A stretch of 64,000 nt of DNA from an uncultured Eubacteriales bacterium (GTDB lineage Bacteria; Bacillota; Clostridia; Peptostreptococcales; Anaerovoracaceae). Position 1 is the stretch's first letter, and each line of letters starts with the position of its first letter. The notes beneath the pieces are model-generated. The model did not search any database. It saw only the letters and a list, made by a program, of their open reading frames with translations, and was not told the origin of the DNA. The stretch lies in contig CADABZ010000012.1 in NCBI GenBank assembly GCA_902786355.1, forward strand, positions 38,308 to 102,307, read 5' to 3'. The position numbers and the translations under genes were made by a program. Shown here piece by piece: positions 7,614-15,083 of this stretch.

Positions 7614-8741
7614 ATGTTATTTCAGCTTTACAGTGATCATGCAGTAATGCAGATCATTGGATGGGTCCTGGTATTCGTCGGACTCATCCTGATGAATGAG
7701 ATCGGCCGCAGGACAAAGCAGGGCGGCATGGTCGTATTCGTCATAATCCCGACTATCCTTACAGTCTATTTCATCCTTGCACACCTGGGAATGTTCGGCG
7801 GAGCCAATAACCCTACTGTTGCATATATGGATGGCTGGTTCCACTACTTCAAGCTCTATGCAGCTGACATCGGATGCGTAGGCTTCATGATGATCAAGTA
7901 CAAGTGGGGCATCGGCAAGGAAAAATGGTTCAAATGGTTCCCGTGGTTCATCGTAGCTGCCAACATCATGATCGCAAATGTTTCCGATATGGAATCCGCA
8001 CTCGCTGCCTATGCTATCACCGGTGACTTCAGCGGCGCATGGTGGGCATCCAATGAAGGTGTATTCATCTACGGCGGATGGTGGAATCTCGTCAACGCTC
8101 TCGCAGGTATGATCAACATCTTCTGTATGACAGGATGCGTACATCTGCTCACATCCAAGGACAAGAACATGTCAGATATGATCTGGCCGGATATGACTAT
8201 CTGGTTCATCGTTGCTTATGACCTGTGGAACTTTGAGTATACTTATCTCAACCTTCCTACCCATACATGGTACTGCGGTGTTGCACTTCTGCTTGCTCCT
8301 ACATTTGCCAACGCTCTGTGGAACAAGGGTGCATGGATCCAGAACCGTGCCAATACTCTTGCTATCTGGTGCATGTGGGCTCAGGTCGTACCTGGATTCC
8401 AGCTCTCAAGCAGATTCGCTGCAGCTCTGCCTTCAGTCTACGGCGGTGCAACAGCCAACGGTATAACTACCATGGATCTCTATGAGAAGGCTATCGCTCT
8501 GTACAATGCAGGAGCAGGAAAGACTGCTCAGGCAGGAGAGATTATCTCCCAGATGGGAATCACAGCTGATCCGAGAGCTCAGGGTGTCGTAGCTATGCTC
8601 GCTATCACAGCTAATGTTATCTGCATCGCAGTCATCATCAAGCGTTCCATCGCAATGGGCAAGAACCCATATTCAAACGATGTATTCGCAGGAACAAAGG
8701 ACTACGAAGAGGCAATGGCAAGAGCAAGAGTGGAAGCTTAA
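7614..8741 (+). CDS. DUF5692-like polytopic membrane protein
   Basis: A 375-residue integral membrane protein with about eight to nine hydrophobic segments. The first is near residues 13-27 and the second near 39-58. The sequence is unusually rich in Trp and aromatic residues, for example WFKWFPWF near 106, GGWWNLVNALAG and YDLWNFEYTYLNLPTHTWY near 203. The C-terminal tail is charged and cytoplasmic. I recall this composition from the uncharacterised DUF5692 family; function unknown. Codon choice resembles that of the ribosomal genes, and a near-consensus promoter and strong terminator frame it as a highly expressed single-gene unit. Two acidic-aromatic loops could form a transport path, but no transporter motif is recognisable. 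Confidence 0.6.
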   Translation: MLFQLYSDHAVMQIIGWVLVFVGLILMNEIGRRTKQGGMVVFVIIPTILTVYFILAHLGMFGGANNPTVAYMDGWFHYFKLYAADIGCVGFMMIKYKWGIGKEKWFKWFPWFIVAANIMIANVSDMESALAAYAITGDFSGAWWASNEGVFIYGGWWNLVNALAGMINIFCMTGCVHLLTSKDKNMSDMIWPDMTIWFIVAYDLWNFEYTYLNLPTHTWYCGVALLLAPTFANALWNKGAWIQNRANTLAIWCMWAQVVPGFQLSSRFAAALPSVYGGATANGITTMDLYEKAIALYNAGAGKTAQAGEIISQMGITADPRAQGVVAMLAITANVICIAVIIKRSIAMGKNPYSNDVFAGTKDYEEAMARARVEA

Positions 8742-8766
8742 GACCAGTCTTACAATCATGATCGGT

Positions 8767-8806
8767 ATAAGCCGGGACGACGTATGTTGTCCCGGCTTAT
8801 TTGTTT
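8767..8806. terminator. Bidirectional intrinsic terminator
   Basis: A perfect 12-bp stem (ATAAGCCGGGAC at 8767-8778 with its complement at 8789-8800) and a 10-base loop is followed by TTGTTT. The left flank is A/T-rich for the other strand. It lies between the convergent DUF5692 and DUF5688 genes and can serve both. Confidence 0.9.
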
Positions 8807-8815
8807 ATCGCGGCT

Positions 8816-9745
8816 TCAGGCTGCGTCAGCCTGAGCTATGCAGAGCTTCCTTGAAGCCGGGCAGTAGCGGAACACCTTGTCTGAGAGAACATCCTCTTCG
8901 TCGACTACTGTCCGGTTGCCTTCTGCAAGCATCAGCGTAAGCGCGTTCACATCCGGTTCGGCGTCCTCCGGTATGATCAGCATCTCGTGAACAGATATAG
9001 GCAGGACGAAGTAACCTCCGTGGAAGACTTCAGATATCCTCTCCATTATCCCCGGATAGAAGAGTACAGCAGCGCCTCTGACCTGGCTTGTGTTAGTCAG
9101 AATAAAAGGGCCGTTCCCTGTTTCTTCGGGCGCATCTTCAAGGAAATTGTCCTGACTTCCGGCAGTCAGAAATGCCGGAAGATCCAAAAGGAGAGGCGGC
9201 TCAAGGCTGATAGTGTTCTCCATAGCTGCGGTAAGAAGTTCCTCTCTGCTGCACCCGATAGATTCGAGTATCCCTTCTGTAACTGCGACCTTCCATTCGC
9301 TTCTGATACTTTCGCAGCAGTTGATATCCACGGTCATAGCAAGACCGTTGCCGGCATCGATGTAAGGCCTTTCAGCCATATAACTCATGTTGCGTCTTAC
9401 ATCAAGCAGCCTCAGCGTGAGCTTTGAGCGTATGCTTTCGAGCCTGAGATCGCTGAGAAGCTCCAGAGGAGGCAGAGGGCAGTCAACAGCATATCTGCAC
9501 CGGCTCCGGAGCTCATACATGATCTCCTGCATCGGCTCACCTGATTCATGCCTTTCGAAAAGATCGTCCAGATATACGTTTGCACCTGCAGCACACCCGT
9601 CCCTTCGCAGTATCAGTCCGTGATATACGGTGTCATTGGCCTTTGTGGTGGACTGCTCGGTGATTATCACATCGCTGTCTCCGCAGTCATCAAGATAATC
9701 GCGGATCTCTTTTGTGGCCTGTATAATAAAATCCTGAATAGTCAT
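8816..9745 (-). CDS. DUF5688 family protein
   Basis: A soluble acidic protein of 309 residues when started at ATG 9745. AAGGAGG lies 6 bases upstream of this ATG but abuts the earlier ATG at 9751. It looks like the DUF5688 family, common as several paralogues in gut Clostridia. Hallmarks are an N-terminal segment with STTKANDTVYHGLILRR near 29, RRNMSYMAERPYIDAG in the middle, a tract of the type LTNTSQVRGAAVLFYPG near 220, and FVLPISVHEMLIIPED near 247, which recalls a short-loop beta-strand pair. The function of the family is unknown. It is a single gene on the minus strand, convergent with DUF5692. Confidence 0.65.
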   Translation of the reverse strand: MTIQDFIIQATKEIRDYLDDCGDSDVIITEQSTTKANDTVYHGLILRRDGCAAGANVYLDDLFERHESGEPMQEIMYELRSRCRYAVDCPLPPLELLSDLRLESIRSKLTLRLLDVRRNMSYMAERPYIDAGNGLAMTVDINCCESIRSEWKVAVTEGILESIGCSREELLTAAMENTISLEPPLLLDLPAFLTAGSQDNFLEDAPEETGNGPFILTNTSQVRGAAVLFYPGIMERISEVFHGGYFVLPISVHEMLIIPEDAEPDVNALTLMLAEGNRTVVDEEDVLSDKVFRYCPASRKLCIAQADAA

Positions 9746-10054
9746 AGTCATCCTCCTTGCTGTGAAATACATCGGATGTAGTCCGGTATGATCCCGGTTG
9801 ATTGTCCCTGCGCGCGCTGCAGTGTACGCACATAATGCATCATCGGGCAAGGCTGTTCAACCGGCATGTCGGAATTAGGGATCAAATTGCAGGAATAAGG
9901 GACAAATAATATTCTCCGTCAACTAAAAAGCTTCAGAAACGGAGGAGACTCTCGGCAAAAACCGTTCAACCGGTTTGTGAAAACAATAGCGGTAACATGC
10001 CTGCAGGCTGTATAATTAATCGATATATGCAGGTGGCAGTAATCGGAGGAGACG
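9746..10054. other. Intergenic region with a repeated GTTCAACCGG motif
   Basis: This gap lies between two divergent genes. GTTCAACCGG occurs twice in direct orientation, at 9855-9864 and 9964-9973, the second overlapping an AACCGGTT-like dyad. A TATAAT at 10011-10016 could be a -10 box for the lipase-like gene, but no matching -35 is seen at 16-18 bases. A good CGGAGGAG ribosome binding site precedes ATG 10055. The repeats could be operator sites; this is inference. Confidence 0.35.
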
Positions 10055-11192
10055 ATGTCTGATATTTTTGATTACCTTAAGTGGAGAGGAGATCTGTCCT
10101 TCGAAGCGGATCCGTTCAATGATGTCGATAATCTGGTGCTTGCGGAGCTTTCGTACACATGCTTTGACGGACTTGTTTCGGACAGCGGCGAAGAAGTACC
10201 GCTCACCTCTGTGCGTGAGAGCTTTTTCCTGACCAGAGACAGAGACGCGCTCATGAAAAGCGACGATCATATGGACCGGGCGCCGCTTCTGATGGACGGG
10301 ATGGTCAGCGGAGACAGATATCGCTGCACGATGCTGTCAGACTATATCAATATCGTTGATACGGAGAAGGATCTTCAGATCTCCGCTGTAGTATTCCATC
10401 TCAGCGACGGGTCGGCATACATAGCTTTCCGGGGTACAGACAACACTGTGACCGGTTGGAAGGAAGATTTCAATATGAGCTATATGCCTGAAACACCGGG
10501 CCAGCGGATGGCGAAAGAATATCTGCAGCGCGTTGCTTCCAGGATAAGAAAACCTCTGCGCGTCGGAGGCCATTCAAAAGGCGGGAATTTTGCGGTATAC
10601 TCTTCAGCTTTTGCAGACCCGGATATAAAAAGACCGCATCCTGCGGATCTACACTAACGACGGACCGGGGTTCAGGGAGGAAGTGCTTAAAACTCCGGAA
10701 TATGAAGAAATAGTCCCTAAGATCAGGAGCATCGTTCCTGAAACTTCTGTGATAGGTATGCTGCTTATGAGCAAGGCCAGACCTGCAGTAGTGAAAAGCT
10801 CATTAAAAGGGCTGGCACAGCATGACGCTCTTTCCTGGCAGGTCATAAGAAACGAATTCGAGAAAACTGAGCTTTCGGAGCTGGGGAAGTTTATAAGAGA
10901 AACTCAGAAAGACTGGCTCGGCAAGATAGATGACGAGGCAAGACGGAATTTTGTCGACACAGTGTTTTCTCTGTTTGAAGCGACCGGAATGGATACATTC
11001 GGTGCAATGAGTGACAGCATGCTGAAAACCGTCGAAAAGATAATCGCTGCGGCACAGCAGCTGCCCCGCGAGAAGCAGAAGCAGCTTGTGAATATCGCTG
11101 CAGAGTTCATGCGCAGCGGAGGCCAGAATGTGAAAACGTGGTACAACCGCATGCTCGAATATTATGAAAAGAATAAGACTGATAAAAACTGA
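10055..11192 (+). pseudogene. Mbeg1-like (DUF2974) lipase-fold gene with a one-base frameshift
   Basis: The first part (10055-10657) encodes an alpha/beta-hydrolase of the Mbeg1/DUF2974 type. It has IAFRGTDNTVTGWKEDFNM near residue 128 and the nucleophile elbow GGHSKGGNFAVYS near 170. The frame then breaks in the run of five A at 10627-10631. Removing one A restores KDRILRIYTNDGPGF, the expected continuation, and the second frame then runs through EEVLKTPEYEEI to a stop at 11192. Together the parts give about 379 residues, the normal size of the family. As written, the product is a 200-residue truncated protein still containing the Ser nucleophile. The cause is either a recent slippage mutation or a sequencing error. 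Confidence 0.75.
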
Positions 11193-11228
11193 AAAAACTG
11201 AGCAGCAGTGAATGAGAGGAGGACTAAA

Positions 11229-11516
11229 ATGATCAGACACATAGTAATGTTCAGAATAAAAGATGAATTCAAAGATGAGATCCCGCAGCTGGTAGAAAAC
11301 TTCTACGGCATGAAGGGAAGGATCGAGGGAATGCTGGAGCTTGAGGCCGGTGCGGATATTCTGCACAGCGAGAGATCATACGATCTGGCTCTTGTGACAC
11401 TTTTTGAAAACAGAGAAGCTTTCGATGCATACCAGACTCATCCGGTGCACATGCCTGTTAAGAAGCGCATGCATGAGGTCAGAAGCGGATCAGTAGCCTG
11501 TGATTTTGAAGTCTGA
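11229..11516 (+). CDS. Dabb family stress-responsive alpha/beta-barrel protein
   Basis: A 95-residue protein that begins MIRHIVMFRIKDEF, the typical first strand of the Dabb (dimeric A/B barrel) family, followed by LVTLFENREAFDAYQTHP near residue 57 and a C-terminal strand. These small dimers are of uncertain biochemical role. GAGGAGG at about 11216-11222 is 6 bases from ATG 11229; the longer GTG start upstream has no such site. It follows the frameshifted lipase-like gene by 36 bases and may be cotranscribed with it. Confidence 0.8.
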   Translation: MIRHIVMFRIKDEFKDEIPQLVENFYGMKGRIEGMLELEAGADILHSERSYDLALVTLFENREAFDAYQTHPVHMPVKKRMHEVRSGSVACDFEV

Positions 11517-11537
11517 TAATATCTCATCAAACTTTTC

Positions 11538-11566
11538 TTGTTGTATTGCTTTGTTTGATATAAAAT
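11538..11566 (+). promoter_or_regulatory. Possible promoter of the scaffold/GGGtGRT operon, with a dyad
   Basis: TTGTTG at 11538-11543 and TAAAAT at 11561-11566 are separated by 17 bases. The inverted pair ATCAAAC (11526-11532) and GTTTGAT (11553-11559) brackets the -35 box and could be an operator. The -35 is weak, so this is tentative. A GGAGG site precedes ATG 11618. Confidence 0.4.
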
Positions 11567-11617
11567 TAATATGTATGGACTAAAACCAGAATCACTGAAT
11601 ATCAGGAGGTTAGTATT

Positions 11618-12310
11618 ATGATTTATTCAGCAGAAGTGAAAGGCATGTGTCCTGTTCACCAGGGAGTACACCATGGAGCTGCCCCGATTCCTGAAGAAGG
11701 AAAATGGGTCAAGTCCAAGGAACTCTCAGATATCTCCGGCTATACCCACGGTATCGGCTGGTGCGCTCCGCAGCAGGGAGCCTGCAAGCTTTCACTTAAC
11801 GTTAAGGACGGCATCATTCAGGAAGCTCTCGTAGAGACTATCGGATGCTCCGGAATGACACATTCAGCAGCTATGGCAGCTGAGATCCTCCCGGGACTCA
11901 CTATTCTTGAGGCTCTCAACACAGACCTTGTATGCGACGCCATCAATACAGCAATGAGAGAGCTCTTCCTTCAGATCGTATACGGACGTACACAGAGTGC
12001 ATTCTCTGAGGACGGACTCCAGATCGGAGCAGGACTTGAGGACCTCGGCAAGGGAACAAGATCCATGATCGGAACTACATACGGCACACTTGAGAAGGGC
12101 CCGAGATATCTCGATCTTACAGAAGGATATATCACACAGCTCGCTCTTGACGAAGATGATGAGATCATCGGATACAAGTATCTCAACTTCGGCAAGATGA
12201 TGGATTTCATGAAGGCCGGCGATGATGCTGCTACAGCAGTTGAGAAGGCATCCGGACAGTATGGACGCGTAGCTGATGCGGTCAAGCTCATTGACCCTCG
12301 CAAAGAATAA
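11618..12310 (+). CDS. NifU/IscU-like scaffold partner of GGGtGRT protein
   Basis: A 230-residue protein resembling the iron-sulfur scaffold proteins encoded next to GGGtGRT proteins. The core has GIGWCAPQQGACKLSLNVKDG near 47-65, VETIGCSGMTHSAAMAAEIL near 72-91 and a later segment DLVCDAINTAMRELF. These positions match the NifU N-terminal fold, and the three Cys regions could hold a metal or cluster. An N-terminal extension with CPVHQGVHHG is also present. It lies 18 bases before the GGGtGRT gene, so the pair is an operon. Codon use matches the ribosomal genes, so it is probably abundant. The biochemical role of this pair is not established. Confidence 0.7.
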   Translation: MIYSAEVKGMCPVHQGVHHGAAPIPEEGKWVKSKELSDISGYTHGIGWCAPQQGACKLSLNVKDGIIQEALVETIGCSGMTHSAAMAAEILPGLTILEALNTDLVCDAINTAMRELFLQIVYGRTQSAFSEDGLQIGAGLEDLGKGTRSMIGTTYGTLEKGPRYLDLTEGYITQLALDEDDEIIGYKYLNFGKMMDFMKAGDDAATAVEKASGQYGRVADAVKLIDPRKE

Positions 12311-12328
12311 TTCAGGGAGGAAAGAGAT

Positions 12329-13317
12329 ATGATTACATTTGAATCTTACGAAAGAAGAGAAAAGCAGATCCTTTCCAAACTGGCTGAGTATGGTATCGGA
12401 TCGATCGAAGAAGCAGAGCAGATCACCAAGGACGCAGGTCTCGATGTATATCACATGGTAGAGAACATCCAGCCTATCTGCTTCGAGAACGCAAAGTGGG
12501 CTTACACAGTAGGCGCTGCTATCGCTATCAAGAAGAACTGCCGCAAGGCTGCTGACGCAGCTGCAGCGATCGGCGAAGGCCTCCAGGCTTTCTGCATCCC
12601 TGGTTCTGTAGCTGACCGCCGTAAGGTAGGTCTCGGCCACGGCAACCTCGGAAAGATGCTCCTCGAAGAGGACACTGAGTGCTTCGCATTCCTCGCAGGA
12701 TCGGTATCGCATCCAAGGCTAACAAAGTACGTCAGAAACCGCTGAGAGTAATCCTCGACGGACTTGGCAAGGACGCTGCTCAGATCATCTCCAGGATCAA
12801 CGGCTTCACATATGTTGAGACAGAGTATGACTACTTCACAGGCGAGCTCAAGGAAGTATTCCGCAAGTGCTATTCCAAGGATCCTGAGAGCCCGAGAGCT
12901 AAGGTCAACTGCTACGGCGCTAACGATGTACAGGAAGGCGTTGCTATCCTCTGGCATGAGAATGTTGACGTTTCCATCACCGGTAACTCAACAAATCCTA
13001 CAAGATTCCAGCACCCAGTAGCAGGAACATACAAGAAGGAACGTCTCGAAGCAGGCAAGAAGTACTTCTCAGTAGCTTCCGGCGGCGGCACAGGCCGTAC
13101 ACTGCATCCTGACAACATGGCAGCAGGTCCTGCATCCTACGGTATGACAGATACCATGGGACGTATGCACTCTGATGCTCAGTTCGCTGGTTCTTCATCA
13201 GTACCTGCACACGTAGAGATGATGGGTCTCATCGGAGCAGGAAACAATCCTATGGTAGGAATGACTGTATCTGTAGCAGTATCAGTAGAAGAAGCTGCAG
13301 CAGCAGGAAAGTTCTAG
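12329..13317 (+). pseudogene. GGGtGRT protein gene, disrupted by an internal deletion
   Basis: The first frame starts at ATG 12329 behind GGAGGAAAG and encodes the normal N-terminal half to FAFLAG at about 12700. It then leaves frame and stops at 12745. The second frame continues from base 12700 as IGIASKANKVRQKPLRVIL. It holds the family signature ASGGGTGRTLHPDN, then SSSVPAHVEMMGLIGAGNNPMVG, and ends at 13317. Compared with the family I would expect roughly ten extra residues (HES..AAEG type) at the junction, so about 30 bases plus a frame-changing remainder appear lost. The gene is a translated partner of the scaffold protein with ribosomal-type codon use. Loss of this otherwise well-kept gene is surprising and an assembly error is possible. 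Confidence 0.75.
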
Positions 13318-13373
13318 AAAACAGATCATCAGCGCTGCACCGGCACCGTGATCAGAATTGACCATGCAATATG

Positions 13374-13408
13374 AAAAGGCGTTGTCCCGTGCGGATGACG
13401 CCTTTTTT
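13374..13408 (+). terminator. Intrinsic terminator after the GGGtGRT gene
   Basis: The arms AAAAGGCGT (13374-13382) and ACGCCTTTT (13398-13406) form a 9-bp stem with a 15-base loop and run into six T. It lies 57 bases after the GGGtGRT stop. Confidence 0.8.
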
Positions 13409-13436
13409 CATAATCCCGCCTGTTGCATCGGGAGCC

Positions 13437-13466
13437 TTGCAAACACTGCATTTTGTGAAATATAAT
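13437..13466 (+). promoter_or_regulatory. Promoter of the EEP-hydrolase / thioesterase / PPase run
   Basis: TTGCAA at 13437-13442 and a perfect TATAAT at 13461-13466 are 18 bases apart. They lie 60 bases before ATG 13526. The genes to 18409 follow with gaps of 2 to 8 bases, so this is probably the promoter for the whole run. Confidence 0.55.
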
Positions 13467-13525
13467 AAATATGTATGCAACCGGAGCGGAAACACGCTGA
13501 TCCGGGGAAAAGGAAAGGTTTTTCT

Positions 13526-14668
13526 ATGAGTGAATATGTTTCAAAGCACGCCAGGACGGATGAAAAGGTTAAAAAGAAAGGCGGTTTTTTCAGATCGCTG
13601 CTGAAACTGATCGGAATACTGATCCTGGTCGTTGTTCTCCTTGTCGGAGGAATGATAGGATTTCTCTCGATCACTGAGTATAAACCTGTTGAAAGGGAAG
13701 CTGTCGCTTTTGAAGGAGAAGCTTCCGGGAAGCTGGCTGCCGGAGAACCATTCAGTGTAATGACCTGGAACATAGGCTACGGAGCTCTCGGAGATAATGC
13801 TGACTTCTTCATGGACGGGGGCACTATGGTCAGGACTGCTGATGAGGAAAGAGTCAAGTCCAATATGGACAGCATCACTTCAGGTATCCTCGAAGATGCT
13901 GCGGATGTCGTTTTCCTTCAGGAGACCGACAGGGATTCGAGCCGTTCATGTCATATGAACGAGTACAGCATGCTGAAGGAAGCTATGACGGGATATACGT
14001 CGGGCTTTGCCAGCAATTTCAAGGTAGCATTCCTGCCTTATCCGGTTCCTCCTATCGGAAAGGTCGATTCAGGTATCGCGACATTCTCTTCATACCCTGT
14101 AAGCGGGGCGGAAAGGATCCAGCTGCCGATTCCGTTCAAGTGGCCGGTCCGTATGGCTAACCTCAAGCGCTGCGTTCTTGTATCGAGAGTGCCGGTCGAG
14201 GGGTCTGACAAGGAACTGGTGCTCTTCAATCTTCACCTTGAAGCATATGATGATGGCCAGGGTAAAGCTGCTCAGACCAGGATGCTTGCAGAGCTGCTCG
14301 AAGAAGAAGCCGAAAAAGGAAACTATGTCATCGCAGGCGGTGATTTCAACCAGATATTCTCCAGTGCCGATACCGATGCTTTTCCTATGAAGGAAGGCCT
14401 GTGGCAGGCGGGAGAAATCAATGTCTCTGAATTCGAAGGCAAGTGGCAGTTTATCATGGATGAGAAAGTTCCGAGCTGCAGGAGCCTCGATCAGAAGTAT
14501 GAGGGTGCTGATCCTGACACCTTTCAGTACTACCTGATAGACGGATTCATAGTATCAGACAATATCAAGGTCAATTCTGCGGGAACAGAGGACAGAGGAT
14601 TTATATCATCCGACCACAATCCTGTTCTGATGGAAGTTGTACTTGATGCAGAAACAGGAGAAGAATAA
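13526..14668 (+). CDS. Membrane-anchored endonuclease/exonuclease/phosphatase (EEP) family protein
   Basis: A 380-residue protein with a cytoplasmic basic N-terminus, one membrane segment at about residues 28-52 (LLKLIGILILVVVLLVGG) and an external EEP domain. Domain motifs include VMTWNIGYGALG near 78, VVFLQETDRDS near 132 (catalytic Glu), LFNLHLEAYDDGQGKAAQ near 234, IAGGDFNQIFSS near 268 and the final SSDHNPVLMEV with the catalytic His. Such proteins hydrolyse phosphodiesters or phosphate esters, from nucleases to sphingomyelinase- or inositol-phosphatase-like enzymes. ATG 13526 has AGGAAAGG 7 bases upstream and gives a sensible start before the anchor. It heads a run with thioesterase and pyrophosphatase genes. 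Confidence 0.85.
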   Translation: MSEYVSKHARTDEKVKKKGGFFRSLLKLIGILILVVVLLVGGMIGFLSITEYKPVEREAVAFEGEASGKLAAGEPFSVMTWNIGYGALGDNADFFMDGGTMVRTADEERVKSNMDSITSGILEDAADVVFLQETDRDSSRSCHMNEYSMLKEAMTGYTSGFASNFKVAFLPYPVPPIGKVDSGIATFSSYPVSGAERIQLPIPFKWPVRMANLKRCVLVSRVPVEGSDKELVLFNLHLEAYDDGQGKAAQTRMLAELLEEEAEKGNYVIAGGDFNQIFSSADTDAFPMKEGLWQAGEINVSEFEGKWQFIMDEKVPSCRSLDQKYEGADPDTFQYYLIDGFIVSDNIKVNSAGTEDRGFISSDHNPVLMEVVLDAETGEE

Positions 14669-14670
14669 CA

Positions 14671-15081
14671 ATGGCAGAAAATATAAAAACACTGACAGAA
14701 GGTATAAAAGGACATGCGGAGGACATAGTCACTCCTGAGAAGACTGCAGTCAGCATGGGAAGCGGCGGCCTGGCCGTATATGCCACGCCGAGGATGCTGT
14801 GCATGATGGAATACACAGCCTGGTCAAGCGTCGAGCCTTATATGGAAGAAGGCAAGGGCACGGTCGGGACCAGACTCGATGTGTCTCACGTGTCTGCCAG
14901 CCCTGTCGGCTCGCATATAAGATATGAAAGTGAACTCACAGAGACAGATGGAAGGAGACTTGTCTTTAGAGTGCAGGCTTTTGATGAAGCGGGGCTTATC
15001 GGAGAAGGTACTCATGAGAGATTCATCATCAATAATCAGCGATTCATGGATAAAACACAGAAAAAACTGGAACAGAGGTAA
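14671..15081 (+). CDS. FlK-like hot-dog thioesterase
   Basis: A 136-residue hot-dog fold protein resembling the fluoroacetyl-CoA thioesterase-like family. MGSGGLAVYATPRMLCMME near residue 29 is the typical N-terminal strand-helix. Other typical segments are VGTRLDVSHVSASPVG near 68 and the final IGEGTHERFIINNQRFM. Members hydrolyse acyl-CoA thioesters or act as small binding proteins. The start lies two bases after the EEP gene stop and the stop is two bases before the pyrophosphatase, so the three are translationally coupled. The physiological acyl-CoA is unknown. Confidence 0.8.
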   Translation: MAENIKTLTEGIKGHAEDIVTPEKTAVSMGSGGLAVYATPRMLCMMEYTAWSSVEPYMEEGKGTVGTRLDVSHVSASPVGSHIRYESELTETDGRRLVFRVQAFDEAGLIGEGTHERFIINNQRFMDKTQKKLEQR

Positions 15082-15083
15082 AT

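Noticed and set aside
7617-8144. Antisense open frame opposite the DUF5692 gene
   Set aside because: Its acidic, His/Cys-rich composition is what the complementary strand of a membrane protein gene gives; no start signals.
10627-10633. Programmed ribosomal frameshift in the lipase-like gene
   Set aside because: The run is five A without a classical slippery heptamer, and no stimulatory stem or internal ribosome binding site is evident; mutation or sequencing error is simpler.
12743-12745. TGA in the GGGtGRT gene read as selenocysteine
   Set aside because: YedF nearby suggested selenium use, but the downstream family sequence lies in another frame, so recoding the TGA would not restore it.
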